Below are positions 12,076-25,022 of a DNA stretch of 64,000 nt, piece by piece. Positions within the stretch are counted from its first letter, which is position 1. The number at the start of each line of letters is the position of its first letter. A program made the position numbers and the translations under genes. Origin of the DNA: Ottelia alismoides (lineage: Eukaryota > Streptophyta > Magnoliopsida > Alismatales > Hydrocharitaceae). The stretch lies in assembly GCA_037367405.1 (NCBI GenBank), contig JAZKJV010009322.1:310001-374000 (forward strand), in the 5' to 3' direction. The notes beneath the pieces were generated by a model that had not been told where the DNA came from, ran no database searches, and worked only from the letters and a program-made list of their open reading frames with translations.

Positions 12076-13686
12076 CGCCCCATACTTAAATCTTGCTAGT
12101 ATCGAGCAAGAATAGGATAAATTATAATGAGGAACAAGGGAAATAATCAAGAGGGAATGGTTGAGGGTTTGCAGCAGACACACCCACAAAGTCTTGAGTT
12201 TTCAGATCCCAACCACACAAATACACAAACTTTAGTAGAGTTGATCCATGGATTAAAGATTTATTCAAATTATCGACTTGACTTGAGTTTGTAGTTTCAA
12301 CAGCCTCTCAGTTCCGAAAAAATCGAATTGGTTTCAGAAAGTTGATCAAGTCAGATCATTCTAATTAACAGGTATTCTCTTTGACCTTGAGTGGATATAA
12401 ACGGTGTTCGTGATTTTTCAGCTTTCGTAAGTCAAGAGAACGAGCTAACAGCACAATCTATCAAGGTACCGAATGATTCCCTACACATATAGCCTCAGTC
12501 CTCACCTGAATTTAGGCATATTCTCTTTTCACCCAAGTATGTCAGCATAAAAAATAGGTCATAGTTTATTGGAGAATGGGACTTAATTTTTGGGGTTTTC
12601 CATAGACCGTTTTGGTCTGTTGCTCTCATTTTTTCCTTTTGCAGAGCATAACCGTGGGCCTCTTTAGGCCTCTTTTAAGAAATTAGGTAGCATCATTGGG
12701 CTGCTACTATGGCTTGTTGGTGGAGAAGGGTTATTTCGTGGACTTCTTTCATTGCTTTTGCTTTTGCATATCTTTGCACGATTGGTGGTTTTTGGCATTC
12801 TTTTGTATTGTGATATGCCTTTTGTGGTATTTTTGTTTTGGATTTGGCATCAAAGGTAGTATCGGCTTAATATTGGCTTTGGAGGCATGATACTAGCTTA
12901 TTTGTTGACATACTTAGACTAGAGAGATCATGTTGCTCCCGAGTCAAGTTCCTTCACTGACTATAGACAAGGTTCAGGCATTGGCACAACCAAGAGGACA
13001 ACTCCTCACCTCAACTAGATTGTAATTGTATCTCGTAAAATAAACTCAATCATGCTAAGCGGAATGTGCAGTTGCTTAATATCCACTGAAGAGTTTAAGA
13101 GTACTATTAGTTGCTCAGGTGATCTAGTTAGATACAAAAGTTCATTCACCGGTAGAGTTAGTGGAACTAAGAGAATAAAGTCCATATGGACCTAAAGAAA
13201 GCTTAAAAACACATGCCTGGTGAAATTCTGATGGAATTAAGTTGATTAGGGTTAACTCAGCTTCAGTCTACGATCTATGCAATGAAGAGCCGGTTTCTCA
13301 AAAGTAGGATAAAAATAGGGAAGGACGTATTTCGGTGGTTTTCTTGATTTTTAAAAATATTTTTAGGGGAGTTTTTGTAAAATTTTTGAAGATGTAATTT
13401 TTTTTGAAAAGTATGCAATTTTGAAAAGTATGCAGACACCCCCCCCCCCATGCTTATCAGAAACCATATCCTCATGGTGAATACAAGGTGTAATTGGAGA
13501 ACCAAAAGAAGGGGTGAGTGATGTGAAAAGTATTTTTGTGTTTTTGTTTTGTTGTTGTTTTTTTTGGATAATGTGGAGGTGTACCCCCATACTTATCTAA
13601 CGCAATGCAGTAAAGATAAAAGATACCTGTGAGAGGGGACTCACGAGAATGCATGATTTAACGCCTCAGCTTGGCAGTGTTGTGGT
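12076..13686 (-). mobile_element. Family C post-pol non-coding region
   Basis: This lies between integrase and the 3' LTR. No env-like reading frame is seen; small ORFs here are short and without recognisable motifs. On the minus strand two G-rich motifs, at 13597-13579 and 13460-13435, have the form AAGTATGGGGG or AAGCATGGGGG and resemble the polypurine tract beside the LTR. The second includes an 11-base C run (13439-13449 on the plus strand). Confidence 0.6.
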
Positions 13687-14860
13687 TCACTTTTCCTGCA
13701 GAAGGTATGTTGTGCAGACAGGCATAGGACCAGATGGTTCAACAACATGTTTCAATCTCTGACCATTGACTCTAAAAGTGGCTTTTGTGTGTGGGTCATT
13801 GATTTCTATTGCACCGTTATCAAAGACTTTGGTTACAATGTATGGTCCTTTCCACTTCGATCTCAGCTTTCCTGGAAATAGTTTCAATTTTGCATCAAAC
13901 AGTCATACTTTTTTATTCTCTTGAAATGTTTTCCTCGAAATGTTCGCATCATGCCATATTTTGATTTTCTCTTTATACAACAAGTTGTTTTTTCATAGGC
14001 TTGTGATCTCAATCTTCCAGTTCAGATAAATCCAATAGTCTTCTCTTTCCAGCCTCATCATAATCCAAATGGTATTTCTTGATCGCCCAAAGTGATTTGT
14101 GGCGGATCTCAATGGGTAGATGGTAAGGCTTTCCATAGACTAACCAATATGGGCTCATTCCTAAGGGTGTATGGAAAGCTGTGCGGTAGGCCCAGAGAGC
14201 AGAAGGTAAGTGTTGAGACCAATCTTTACGATCAGAGCGGACAATTTTCTGGAGGATGGTCTTGATTTCTCGGTTTGACAGCTCAGTCATTCCATTGGTC
14301 TGTGGGTGATAGGCAGTTGAGACACGATGTTCGACTCCATTCTTCTTAAGTAAATTCTTAACTGAAGCATTCAGAAAATAGGTTCCACCATCACTAATGA
14401 CCACTTTAGTTAATCCAAATCGAGAGAAAAGATTGGTCAGGAATTTGACAACAGTGGTGTTATCAGCAGCATAAGTTGGAATGGCTTCAACTCAACGGTA
14501 CACATAGTAAACAGCGAGCAGGATGTGTTCATAGCCTCGTGAGATGGTAAAAGGTCCGATGAAGTTTATTCCCCAAGTATCAAAGATTTCGACTATATGT
14601 ACGGGTTGGAGGGGCATCATGTTGCGTTGGGTCATTGTTCCATTGGTCTGACAGGCAGGACAAGATTGAGCAAAATGATGGACATCCTTGAAGAGTGTAG
14701 GCCAATAGAAACCACATTGTAAGACCTTAGCGGATGTGCGCTTCCCTGAATGCTATCCTCCATACCCAGAAGTGTGGCAGTGAGATAGGACATCATTGAC
14801 TTCAGATTCAGGATGCATCGTCTCCATATCAAATCAGTACCCTCTTTGAAGAGCAAAGAG
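13687..14860 (-). pseudogene. Family C integrase (degenerate)
   Basis: This would be the retroviral-type integrase that inserts the cDNA into chromosomes. Reading down the minus strand, the zinc-binding region near 14760-14640 is spread over two frames and shows a CxxC pair in SCPACQTNG. The core is at 14404-14009 with an SDGG motif (second catalytic Asp) and an HPQTNG motif followed by a plausible catalytic Glu in TELSNREIK. The C-terminal GPF/GPY-type module is at 13887-13687 (KLRSKWKGPYIV). A frameshift or stop separates the core from the C-terminal part, and another lies between the zinc finger and the core. No chromodomain follows, which argues against a chromovirus. Confidence 0.85.
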
Positions 14861-15031
14861 TCTTCCTATGTAGTATCGGGCTTGGGGCTTTAGTTTTGTC
14901 TTTCTTATATCTTGGCCAGTCATCAGGAAATGTGGAAGTGATGATGTAATTGACGATGTTTGCGTACCAAGGGAGTAGAGAGGCAAACATGATACTTTCG
15001 TCTGGAAAGTTATCAGAAATTGGGATTGTAT

Positions 15032-15586
15032 CTATGATTGATGGACGGAGTCTCGAAAGGTGGATGACCACGATATTCTTTCTCTGGCTTTATCTCGAAT
15101 TTCTAAATCAAATTCTTGGAGCAGTAATACCCACCTAATGAGTCTAGGCTTAGCATCTGTCTTTGTGAAGAGATAATTCAAAGCAGAGAGGTTTATGTAG
15201 ATTATGATGCGGGACACTAAGATGTAAGGCCAAAATTTCTCTAATGAAAACACCACAGCCAATAGTTCTTTCTCAGTCACAGTGTAGTACTTTTGAGCAT
15301 CATCCAGAGTCTTGCTGGCATAGTGGATGGCATAGGGTTTCCCATCTTTCCTTTGACCCAATACTGCCCCAACAGCATAATCAGATGCATCACACATGAT
15401 TTCAAATTCACAGTTCCAATCAGGGGGTTGTAGTATGGGTGCTTCAGTGATGATTTTCTTCAGTGTTTTTGAATGACTCGAATGCTTCCTCGGTAAATGT
15501 GAAGTCTTGGTCCTTTTCCAGTAACTTGGTGAGAAGGCGGGAAATTTTTGAGAAATCCTTGATAAATCGACGTTAAAAATCGACAT
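15032..15586 (-). pseudogene. Family C RNase H domain
   Basis: This is the Ty3/gypsy RNase H that removes RNA from the RNA:DNA hybrid. The 184-codon frame holds the catalytic block MCDASDYAVGAVLGQRKDGK, the segment YAIHYASKTLDDAQKYY, and TEKELLAVVFSLEKFWPYI with the expected acidic residues. It follows RT directly, as usual. Stops upstream and downstream break it from RT and integrase. The C-terminal connection region reads on in 15071-14829 (residues PDESIMFASLLPWYANIVNY), a segment typical of these plant elements. Confidence 0.85.
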
Positions 15587-16500
15587 GACCTAGGAAGGAT
15601 CGAACTCCAATTATATTCACGGGTGGACTTAAATGGGTGATGTCTCTATTTTTGATGGATCCACTTCCATCCCCTTCTTTGACACAAATATGACCCAGCA
15701 CAATCCATTGTTTCACCATGAAGTGTGATTTCTCCCAGGATAATATCAGGTTTACATCAATGCATTTCTGTAGGACTCTATCCAAAATTCCGAGTGTTTC
15801 CTCGAAAGTGTCTCCAAAAATTGAAAAATCATCCATAAATACCTCCATAAAATCTTTGATCATATCCGCAAAGATTCCCGTCATACACCTTTAAAAGTTG
15901 TTGGGTATTACATAATCCGAAAGGCATCTGTCGAAAATGCAAAGTCCCAATAAGGACAGGTGTGAAGGGTGGCTTTGTCTTGATCCTCTAGTGTTTATAG
16001 CTACTTGGTTATATCCGTAATATCCTTCCAAAAAAGAAGAAAAATTCTTTCCCGGCTAGGTTCTCGATGATTTTGTCAATGAATCCACGGGAAAATGATC
16101 TTTTTGGGTAGCCTTGTTCAGTTTCCTATAATCGACGCAGACTCTCCAGATGTGGATACTCTGGTGGGTATGTCTCTCTTTTTTCATTTTTGACAATTGT
16201 TAATCCAGCTTTCTTGGGGACAACTTGGAGAGGGACTGACCCCAAGGGCTATGAGCAATAGGAAAATGATACCCGCACTTGCCCATTTATAGATCTCATT
16301 CTTCACAACCTCTCATATTGGGATTCAACCTTATTTGCATTTCTCGAGAGGGTTTACTATCATTTTCCAGATATATGTGATGTGTACAGAATGTTGGGCT
16401 TATTCCTTTTAGATCCGTTATCTTCCATCCTATGCTTGAGAATTCTTTTTCAAAACCTCCATGAGTTGGCTCGCTTTCATATGATTTAGGTTGGCATTGA
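15573..16500 (-). pseudogene. Family C reverse transcriptase (degenerate)
   Basis: This is the polymerase domain of the element. The best-preserved piece, 15884-15573, contains the catalytic box FMDDF at about 15840-15826 and the following DVNLILSWEKSHFMVKQ segment typical of Ty3/gypsy RT. Sequence from about 15885 to 16500 still reads as RT in pieces across several frames, with many stops and indels. It is not functional. Confidence 0.75.
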
Positions 16501-16879
16501 TAATGACTGGTAGAGTGTGCGCATCATCCAGGAAAGCAACTTCAGATCTTGGGGTAGTGGTTTCAATTCAACAATGGTTGTCGGTGGAGTTCAAGATGCG
16601 GTGTTTCCTAAATCTATCAAAGAAATGGTCTCAAATTGTGGTTCCGTCATGGGCTGATCATGGCTGAGGTCAATGTGAGTTCAGAGTTTAATGTGTCCCA
16701 GGCATTATCAAGCTCATCAATTTTTTGTCCGGTGAGAGGGCATGGTGGAGCTTCCAGTGCGAGATTCAGATTGTATGTGGCAATTTCATGAGAAGTGTTC
16801 TTGTAAGTGGATCTAGAGGTGTTCAGACTAACTCTAAAAGATCTTTGGCGAGATGGATGGGAGCAAAGTCATTTTGTAT

Positions 16880-17340
16880 GTTGAGAACATCACATCTCTC
16901 TATCCAACCACAAATCTTCAATCTCAGAGTCAATAGAATTGGGTATGATAAGATCAATAGGGACGATTTTTTCATTGATTGAGAATTTGACTTTACCTCC
17001 CTCATAATCAAAATGTGCTTTAGCAGTAGCTCGGAAGGGTCTTCCCATAAAATGATGGGTTCCACTCAGTGTGTTGGGGGAATCCATATCCATAACAACA
17101 AAGTTTACAGGGAAATTTATGACCTTGTACTGTGACTATAGCATCTTCAAGAAGTCCTATTGGTCTCTTCACCGTACGATCAACCATTTGTAAAATCATT
17201 GAAACAAGTTTCAGTTCCCCTAAGTGAAAGTGCTCTAGATGGTAGTAGGGAGGAGATTGATTGAAGCGCCATTATCTAATAGGGTGTGCTCGAAGGTTAA
17301 TTCACCAATCGTGCATTTAACCAAGGGTGCCCGTGGATCT
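16880..17340 (-). pseudogene. Family C aspartic protease (degenerate)
   Basis: This would be the retroelement protease that matures Gag-Pol. On the minus strand the active-site region reads HTLLDNGASINLLP at about 17290-17250, and the flap/C-terminal region reads HFMGRPFRATAKAHFDYEGG at about 17060-16990. The usual D-S/T-G triad is D-N-G here, which would be expected to weaken or abolish activity. A stop follows the active-site segment. The stretch 16500-16880 between it and RT is a poorly conserved linker with no domain seen. Confidence 0.7.
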
Positions 17341-17680
17341 TCTTCTTGGTGGGAAGGAATTGGGAAATGGCATTTGATGTGTCTCGAAGAAGCACATACT
17401 TTTCAGTTTATTCTTGGTTTTCCTTATTTTTTTTCTCTTGATTTCCTCCTTGGTGTGCATTTTTCCTTTAAGAAGTGGGAGAAGGCTGGGACTTGTTCGA
17501 GGGCTTTTAGGAGCGGGATTTCAATGACAATGTCTGAGAACAGTTTTCTAGCTCTAGATCGATGGTGGATGAACGAGTCTTTCTTCTGTGAAGAGCTCCG
17601 GGAAAGGGGATGGTTATGGTTGGGGAGGAAGGAGGGAACATGGTTGTCTCAATTGGCTTCTCTTCATCATCAATCTCTTC

Positions 17681-18270
17681 CTAAATTTGTGTTTGATCAT
17701 CTAAAGCTAGTGTTCCGGTGAAGGCAGAAGTGGTTTTCCCATTTCTGGGAGTGACAGCATTGGCAGATTGGTTTGGACGGGGTAGAGTTTTGAAATTCAC
17801 TTGATTCCTAGGTGCTTGTTGTGTGTACCCTTGATTTGTCTTAGAAGATGTGAAAAATCCTTGATGTTGGTTTTGAAAACTAGGTGGTGAGGTGAAAAAT
17901 CCGACAGGTGGTGGAGTTTGAAGTACTCCAAATGAACTAGCTTTGTTGGTGGTGGGATTGGGCAGAGGTTGAGGTGACAAGGCTGGGATGTATGATCTGA
18001 TCTCGGTAAATTGCCAGGCATTCTCAGAGTTGGCTTGTTGTTGAGCTTCAGTGGCATGTTGTTGTGCTATAGCAAGTTGTTGTATAGCTTGAGCCAAGGC
18101 ATCAAAATTCACAGCAGTAGTATGTGGTTGAGTTACTGGTGTTGCTATCGGTTGTTTGGGTTGGGTGTGATTTTGGAAATGATAGTTGTGTTGTCCATTC
18201 CACCCATTTTTTGATTCTTCTCTCCATCCTGCATTTTGGGTATTTGAATATGCCCCTCCTTGATTTCTTT
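17681..18270 (-). pseudogene. Family C gag, C-terminal part
   Basis: Gag would form the virus-like particle. The minus-strand frame that ends at 17681 is open through 18112 and on toward 18268. It is Gln/Asn/Pro/Thr-rich, with a predicted helical segment LAQAIQQLAIAQQHATEAQQ followed by a low-complexity tail, typical of the end of plant gypsy gag. The N-terminal capsid part is absent because the frame runs straight into LTR sequence at about 18270. No zinc knuckle is seen. Confidence 0.65.
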
Positions 18271-19124
18271 ACATGTGTGAGGAGGCAGTGACGACGAAGG
18301 CGCGTGAAGACGAAGGCGCGTGGGCTGATCGCACATGTGGATTGCACGAGGAAGATGTGTGGGCTGATCACGCGTTGGCTGGAGATGGTGGCAGTGTCAA
18401 GGAAGAGGAGGCCACAAGCTTGAGTTGCTGACTATGCGAGGAAGAGGGTGCGGGGGAGAGCTGCCTTGTGAGAGAGAGAGCGGCGAGTGGGATAGAGAGG
18501 GTGCATCGGGGAAGAGATCTCTTCGTCCCCTGATGCCTTGGGGGACTCCTCCTTTTATAGATGTTATATGCATCCTTTGGCCTTTGAAGGGTCTTCATCT
18601 CATGCACATAATAACAAAAGAAATAAATACATTCATGCATGGGAGACATATGCATGGAGAATAAATAATGTATGGTCAAGAGAGAGAAATAAAGAGGACA
18701 TTCATGCATTGTATATTACGTGGGAAGGGGTGTGTGTTGGGGGCTCCATGCATGGGAAAGGGAGAGGCCATTTATGAGATGCATGGATTGGAAAATTTTA
18801 AAACATATCCTCCTCTTTTCTTTCCAAGATAAAATGTTAAGGGAATGTGTAAATCAAATTGGATGGATAAATGTGTGTCGTTTGAAAGTGGTGTTTTATT
18901 TAATGACCATGCAATTTTTGTTTGGATACATAAAGTATTTAATGATTAATTGAATGATTGGAATGTGGTATTGATTAATTATGCTTTTTAGAGGTGGTTT
19001 TCCCATTGTCATTGTAGAATAATTAATATCTGGATTAAGTGTATTTGAGGTGTATGTGTCAGATATTAATGGGATTCATCATGTAATTTGTATGGTATTA
19101 TACCAGCATAATATGTAATCATCA
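18270..19124 (-). repeat. Family C 5' LTR, truncated
   Basis: This 855-bp segment matches 11202-12075 of the other LTR, ending in AATCATCA. About 670 bp at the inner (U5) end is missing, along with the primer-binding site, and gag starts at the break. The remaining copies differ by scattered substitutions and a shorter GA run. Confidence 0.85.
18553..18560 (-). promoter_or_regulatory. Candidate TATA box, family C 5' LTR
   Basis: The minus strand reads CTATAAAA, identical in word and position to the other LTR copy at 11499-11506. Because the downstream U5 and primer-binding site are deleted, this promoter could not support a normal replication cycle. Confidence 0.45.
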
Positions 19125-21597
19125 CATACACAAATTGTATTGAAAATACTTAAAATCCCTAATTTTATTTACAAAAAAAACATTTGGTCCCTCTTTTATT
19201 TTCATTTTTAAACACCTCAAATAAATAGCCCTCAACATGAAGTTTTACAAAAAAAATACATAGAAAAATAAACAAATTATTTCTCGAAAAATTAATGCAC
19301 AATGTAACCCGAACAAAAAAAAGAAAAATGTGCAAACAAAACTTCACAGACATGTATCTCCTCCATATAGACTTAAAATTGACCAAACTCACATTTAGTG
19401 TTCATTAAATTAAAATATCTAATGAAGGTGGTTTCATTTAAAATGGAGATCAAATGCAAAAGTTGGCTTTGGGTCCCTATTGTACTATGTACCTATATAT
19501 TTTATTCAATATATTCATTCTTTACATTTTTTACATTTTTTATATTTTAAAATAATTGTAAATATTATTTTAAATACATTAAAAGCATAAATATAAAACA
19601 AAAGCATTTAAAATACATTAAAATAAACACAATAATAGAATTTATAGGTATATTATACATATAGAATACAAACCCTATTTATTTAAGTACACAATTAAAT
19701 CAGAAAAATATAATAAAAATATTTAAATATGTATTTAAATATATTATAAATATATAAAATATGTATACATGATAATAATAAATTAAATATGGAATAAAAA
19801 TAAGATGTGAAAAATATAGATAAATATACCCATATATCTACAAGTAAATATTAGCACCAAAAATGTTGTAAAAAATAAATAAAAAGACCTATAAAATAGT
19901 ACATAAAATAAGAAACATTTTTTTTATTTTTAATTTAAAATTAATAAAATCTTTTATTATTTTTAATACATTTTACAAGGGAATTTTCCTTAGAATTTTC
20001 TGGTTGGTCCACGTGGACCAACCATCACATGTCTTTCATTAATCCAGCGGGTCAAATGTATGGCATCCGCCCTCTGACACCTGTCAGACTCACTAGTGCC
20101 TTCTTTCTCCTTTTTTTGGAGATTAACTGAAGCTCGATTCTTGGGACATTCACTAATAGCTTCCCCATACATCCTTCCATCTCGCTACGATCGTAGTTTC
20201 CACCAACTATTCCATCCTCCATGCAATCTCCCTCACCATTTTGCCAAAACTTCTATAAATAATTCTCCTCGTCGACCTTTTTTATTTTGATCATGTTTTC
20301 TTCCCGTAACCGCAAGAGCAACTATCCATGCTAAGTTTCTCGTGACAAGAGTGGTTCCTTGGTCTTCATCGGCATAGAGAAGGCCCGATTCGCAGTGATC
20401 TAGCTCGCCGGAGATCCCCTCAGGTGACGCTTCTCCTGCTCCTTAGAGCCCAAAGTATGAGCTTCTAGGTTATGTAATTAGCTCACATTTTCTTTCCTTA
20501 TCATATATCTCATCTTAGTTTAGTTTATTTTCATCTGTTGCACTTTTAATTTCAATAGTTTTATATGCTGAAGCTTCTACTCCGGCCACAATTTCACCTT
20601 GTCCTAGCCCTGGTTCCGACCATTGCATGCCACCATCTGACTCCCCTTCACGTTCTAAACCTTCGATTTTGCAAGAGTCAAGGAACCCAATCTCCAATCC
20701 ATTTCCCATTGCTGGATATCGTCGCTTCCCATCATCCCTTACACTACCAGCTTCTTTTTTGGGTCGATGAGAAAGCCCTCGAGCTCGTGAACCTTTTTGT
20801 GTAGGAGCTAGCACCTGGAGGCCACTTGGATCTCAAATCGAAGGATCTATTGGCTCCCATGTCGTGTGAACCTAATTGACCCCCAAGTCTCTTTTTATCA
20901 AGATCTGGACCTTCTTGATGGCACCTGTAGTTGCGGAAGGCTTCCAGGAAGCCTTGGAGCCGATCAGAATTGGAGGACTATGCCATAGTAGAGAGATATT
21001 ACGATTCGAAGCTCAATAGGAAAGACATTCTTACATGTTCTTCCAAGGTTATCCAGAGTCATCAGATGTGAGATTGCAGCCTAGATCTTATCTGGGCCGT
21101 TGAAGATTAAGTCGGAGCGGTGCTTGCCTCTTCGTCGTTCATCATAAGTGGCACCTACGTGGCGTAGTAATAGCCGTGTAATCATGCCTAAGTGAGGGTA
21201 AATTATATATTCCATGCCTTTATTTTGTATTTATGTTTTATTCTTGTAAATTCTAACTATAGTTTAAAACTTTGTAAAGTTGCATAGGACCCCCATAACT
21301 TCTTGCTAATTGCAAAAAGGTCCTCGCGCCTCACATTTTGTGCCATGTGAGGTGTTGTGAGTTTTACGGCTAAGCCCTCACAATATTAATTATTTATATT
21401 TAGTCTATAATTTGTAAAGTAAATGTTAACTTCTGGTGATATTTGTATGAAACACCCTGTAGTTTATTTTATTGCAAACATACCCCTGCTAGATTGTATA
21501 TTATTTCTTTGCTTTTTTTATTTTTCTTAAATAGCTCATGTGCTTATTAAATGTGGGGGAAAATACAGTAGATGCATTAAATTAAGATGATTGATGT
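19125..21597 (+). repeat. B3 5' LTR, part 2 of 3
   Basis: The LTR resumes after the family C insertion: 19130-19500 follows 61130-61500 of the uninterrupted copy (shared AACCCTAATTTTAT-like and GGGTCCCTATTGTAC-like words). The AT-rich arm (19500-20000) leads into a GC-richer core (20030-21200). The part from 21280 resembles, inverted, the block at 50620-50720 with its direct words for a GTGAGGTG-type motif. It ends with GATGT at 21593-21597, the left flank of the A2 insertion. Confidence 0.7.
20253..20261 (+). promoter_or_regulatory. Candidate TATA box of B3 LTR
   Basis: CTATAAATA lies in the GC-richer core of the LTR and is shared with the solo family B LTR (minus strand, 8105-8113). It is a prediction from motif and conserved position only. 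Confidence 0.45.
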
Positions 21598-24500
21598 TGA
21601 TGAATCTACCATTCTCATTCTTTATTCTTTTATTTTAGCTTTAACTTTTAGCAAAATTACATGTAATTATATGTAAATACAATCATTTATCACTGTGCAT
21701 GTCTTTATTAATAGTGCATAATTAATACATATTTTCCAAAAATACTAGAGTAAAGAGAAAGGAAAAAGAAATATGTATTTATAATAAATACATATTGACC
21801 CAAATCCCAAAGAGAAGGTAAAACCTTGACCTGATCGATAAATAATAATAATAATAATAATAAGTAGAGAGAGATAGGGTACACTATATATTGCACCTAT
21901 ACAAATAAATATTAATATTCATTTTACATTATTTGAACACCATATTATTTTTAAATACTTGTATATAGCCCTAATAATGAAATAAAAATAAAATAAAAAC
22001 CAGGAAATACAAAATAAAAATAAAATAAAATCTAAAGTTCATTGTACAAAGGCCACTCCTGTCTATAATATATACAATACCTATTTATTTATAACCCTTA
22101 ATTAATTTATAAAAAGAAAATATAAATCATTTTAAATCCATAAAATTATTTTATAAATAAGTAAAATAAAAAATAAAATTTATTTCTGTATAAATAATAT
22201 AATAAAAATACATGTATATAATACATAGGTATATTATACTAGTACATAATATTATATATTGTATATACATTAATAAATTAATTGATAAAAATAATTAAAA
22301 ATTCACAAAAAAATAGTTTATAAAAAAATAAATATTTTTCATTTTATTCACTTTTTATTTAAAGTCATTTACTATTTTATATTTAATGTTCTTTTATTTT
22401 ATAAATCCTTAATTCTTATTCGTCCATGTCAGAATGTTGACTCTGATCAACTTTCTCCCTCAGCTGGGTCGACCCGACTTCAGTTCACCGAAGTCCGTTT
22501 CTTCGATTTTTCTCGGTCAAACCCAACATCCGTTCTCCTCGATTTCACCTACCAACTACGCTCCAGGATCCATGATCCTCGTGGATCCCTAGGCACAACC
22601 AAATCGCCTTAGGGTTCCGCATTTCCCTTCGATCTTTCCAGGCCCTCGGGTATCCAAATATAATGTTCTCTCTGCCTCCCGAGCTCTGGAGCTCGTTCCT
22701 CGCCACCCTTTTGCCCCTAGCTACTTCCAGCTGAGTGACAGTTGCCTAGGGACACATTCATAGCTCTGTTTGGTGGACCGTTGAGCGATGCTCAGCTCGT
22801 AGCCGGAGCTCTCCGTCGTGACAAGCCTCCCGGCCTTCTGTAGTTTGGTTGAGGCTACAATCTCATCGTATGCATCATCTAACATTCCAGAGTTAATCAG
22901 TAACTGCAGGTATCCCTTATCTCACCCCCATTCTGCATTTCCTTTGGATTCAGTTAACTTTCACTACCACCTGTTCATCGGCTCTGACCACCAGGTCTGG
23001 AGCTCTGTCTCACTCGCCTTCCCTTACCGATCGACACACCAACTCTCCCATCACACTCTAGAGTGACCTGATCACCTTAGGCTCGACATTACGGTCGAGA
23101 TTAAGATCCAACCTCCATCTCCCATGTATGCTGGAGGTCAAACACGCTTCCCCCATCGCTTCTCTTCAATCATCCAAGCAATAATGTGACCGGAGCTACG
23201 CTCCGAGTCTTCCTTCAATTTGCAGGTACCCTTGTGTGCACATAGACCCAATTCAAGCTTCATTTTGGGTGGCAGAAAAGTGCATGCGAAGCTCCACCAT
23301 GCCGATCATCCGACCATCAGTACATTCAACGGAGCCACCCACTCGACGCGGAACCCTCCACGGCCATGCTGGACCCTTTAGCTTCTTCATCAGAGCAGCG
23401 GATCTCCCTCCATGCTCAGTTGAAGTTCACCCGAGCCCCGTTCTTCCAGCCAACTCCTTAGTTGCTCGATCAGGAGTTGAGTCCCATATCTGATCAGAAC
23501 CGTACGAGCACGCCCTATTCCTAATGGTCTGATCAGATTTTGCGGTGAATCAAAGTCACACGCCATCACCAGCTTTGTCAGTCGTCAGATCTGTACTAGC
23601 GTAGCAGATCTGAGTCGCACGTCCCCGACCGCATCAAAGCTGTCAGATCCTTTTCCATGGGATTATCAGAGCCGTTAGAGACCCTACGAGGGAGGCATGT
23701 GCTTCGAGGGTATCTTGCACTTCTTTTCCTGCAGTTTTCATTATTTAGCTTTATTCCAATAAATATATTGTGTAGATAAGAATATTCGCAGTAAGGACCC
23801 TCTAATTTTTGTATTTACACTTTAGTCCGGTCGAGTCTGAGTTACGTGCATCCGCATGCTTATTTTGGGTTATTTGCATATCGTACCTCGAACTTTTTGA
23901 TGGTTGTGGAATGACGTTTGTGTTTTGATATTTGCACCTATACCCCTATATGTTGTGGATCACGTATTGCGTGTGAACCTTTTAGACAAATTGCATCTAT
24001 GGTCCCTGAACTTCTATCATTTGTTATGCTTTAAACCTGGAACTAAAAATAATTGCGACTAGGTCCCTATACTATTTTTAACTCTTCCCTTTTATTTGAT
24101 GCAATAAATATTAAATCAACCCTAAAAATTGCCTAAAATTACATGTACCTCCTACTAGCATGTATTCTTTGTTGTGATTTTTAGGTATTAATTTGCTTGC
24201 ATTTTATTTCATTAAAATTTCAAAACATCTAAAAAATGTCATGTTTGTTTTAAGAAAACTATCGTAATACAGAAAATTACTTAGAAATTCCATAAAACTT
24301 TGGGTAGTTGTCTTTTATTGCCTTTGACTTCAGTATTAATTTTGTTCGAAAATACCTTATAAAATCCATAAAAATTGCAAAACACTTAAAAACTTATAAA
24401 AATTATATGAAATTGTAGAAAAATCCAAAACTATTGATTTCAATCTCTGTTTGTAAATATTTCCTTATATTTTATGATAAAAATACAACTAGGAGTTTTG

Positions 24501-25002
24501 GGCATTTTAAGTATTTTTAACTTGCAAATTACTCCTGGCTATGCACTGTTTACCATTTTTGCCACTGTTTGATTTTTAAAAATTCCCAAAAACATTTAAA
24601 AATCCCACAAAAATCACCAAAAACAGTATAAAACCTAAAAGGCCAAAAATATTTTTATTGTAATTTTCTGATTATTTTTGACATATAAGAAAATAACAAA
24701 AAAATGTGTGTGAGTACTTTCATTTCTTGTGCTTATTACCTTTATTTGAAAACTAAAAATCTGCAAAAATTAAAAACCATGAAAAATATTTTATTTCTTG
24801 AAATCACGCTACTTTTCTCTTTAATTATGCTCCTTGTGTTCAACCCTGGTCGCTATACCGGCAAATAAAATAGCGAAGCCACTTACAATGATTGCTTTAT
24901 CTTAGAGTGGTTTTATTTTCTTATTGATCGATTTGATTGATTAAGGATAGTGACACTTGACTTATTTATTCCACCTAATTTGGTCCTGAAATCATTTCAT
25001 CA
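21598..25002 (+). repeat. A2 5' LTR
   Basis: The 3,405-bp LTR starts TGATGAATCTACC and ends TTTCATCA, with AT-rich arms and a GC-rich core at about 22430-23700. It aligns by eye with 43571-46961 along its whole length with frequent substitutions and small indels, suggesting an old insertion. The last 200 bp share the GGTCGCTATACC block with A1. Confidence 0.85.
22656..22664 (+). promoter_or_regulatory. Candidate TATA box, A2 5' LTR (mutated)
   Basis: AAATATAAT occupies the position of CTATATAAT in the 3' LTR (44629-44637). Both are followed by a conserved stretch with GTTCTCTC and CCTCCCGAGCTC. It is probably the core promoter, weakened here. Confidence 0.45.
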
Positions 25003-25005
25003 GAA

Positions 25006-25022
25006 TGCGTTGTTGCCAGGGA
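25006..25022 (+). other. A2 primer-binding site (decayed tRNA-Asp type)
   Basis: TGCGTTGTTGCCAGGGA begins 3 nt after the LTR end. Relative to the A1 site and the recalled tRNA-Asp complement it lacks one G and has transitions. Position and spacing match A1 exactly. Confidence 0.7.

Larger units (their letters stand above)
10531..19124 (-). mobile_element. Family C Ty3/gypsy element, minus strand, decayed
   Basis: This 8.6-kb element lies inside the B3 LTR. From right to left on the minus strand it has a truncated 5' LTR, C-terminal gag, protease, RT, RNase H, integrase, a post-pol region and a full 3' LTR. Gene order is the standard gag-PR-RT-RH-INT order of Ty3/gypsy. Every domain carries frameshifts or stops, so it is not autonomous. 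The primer-binding site and gag N-terminus are missing together with about 670 bp of the 5' LTR, pointing to one internal deletion. No perfect 5-bp target duplication is visible. Confidence 0.85.
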
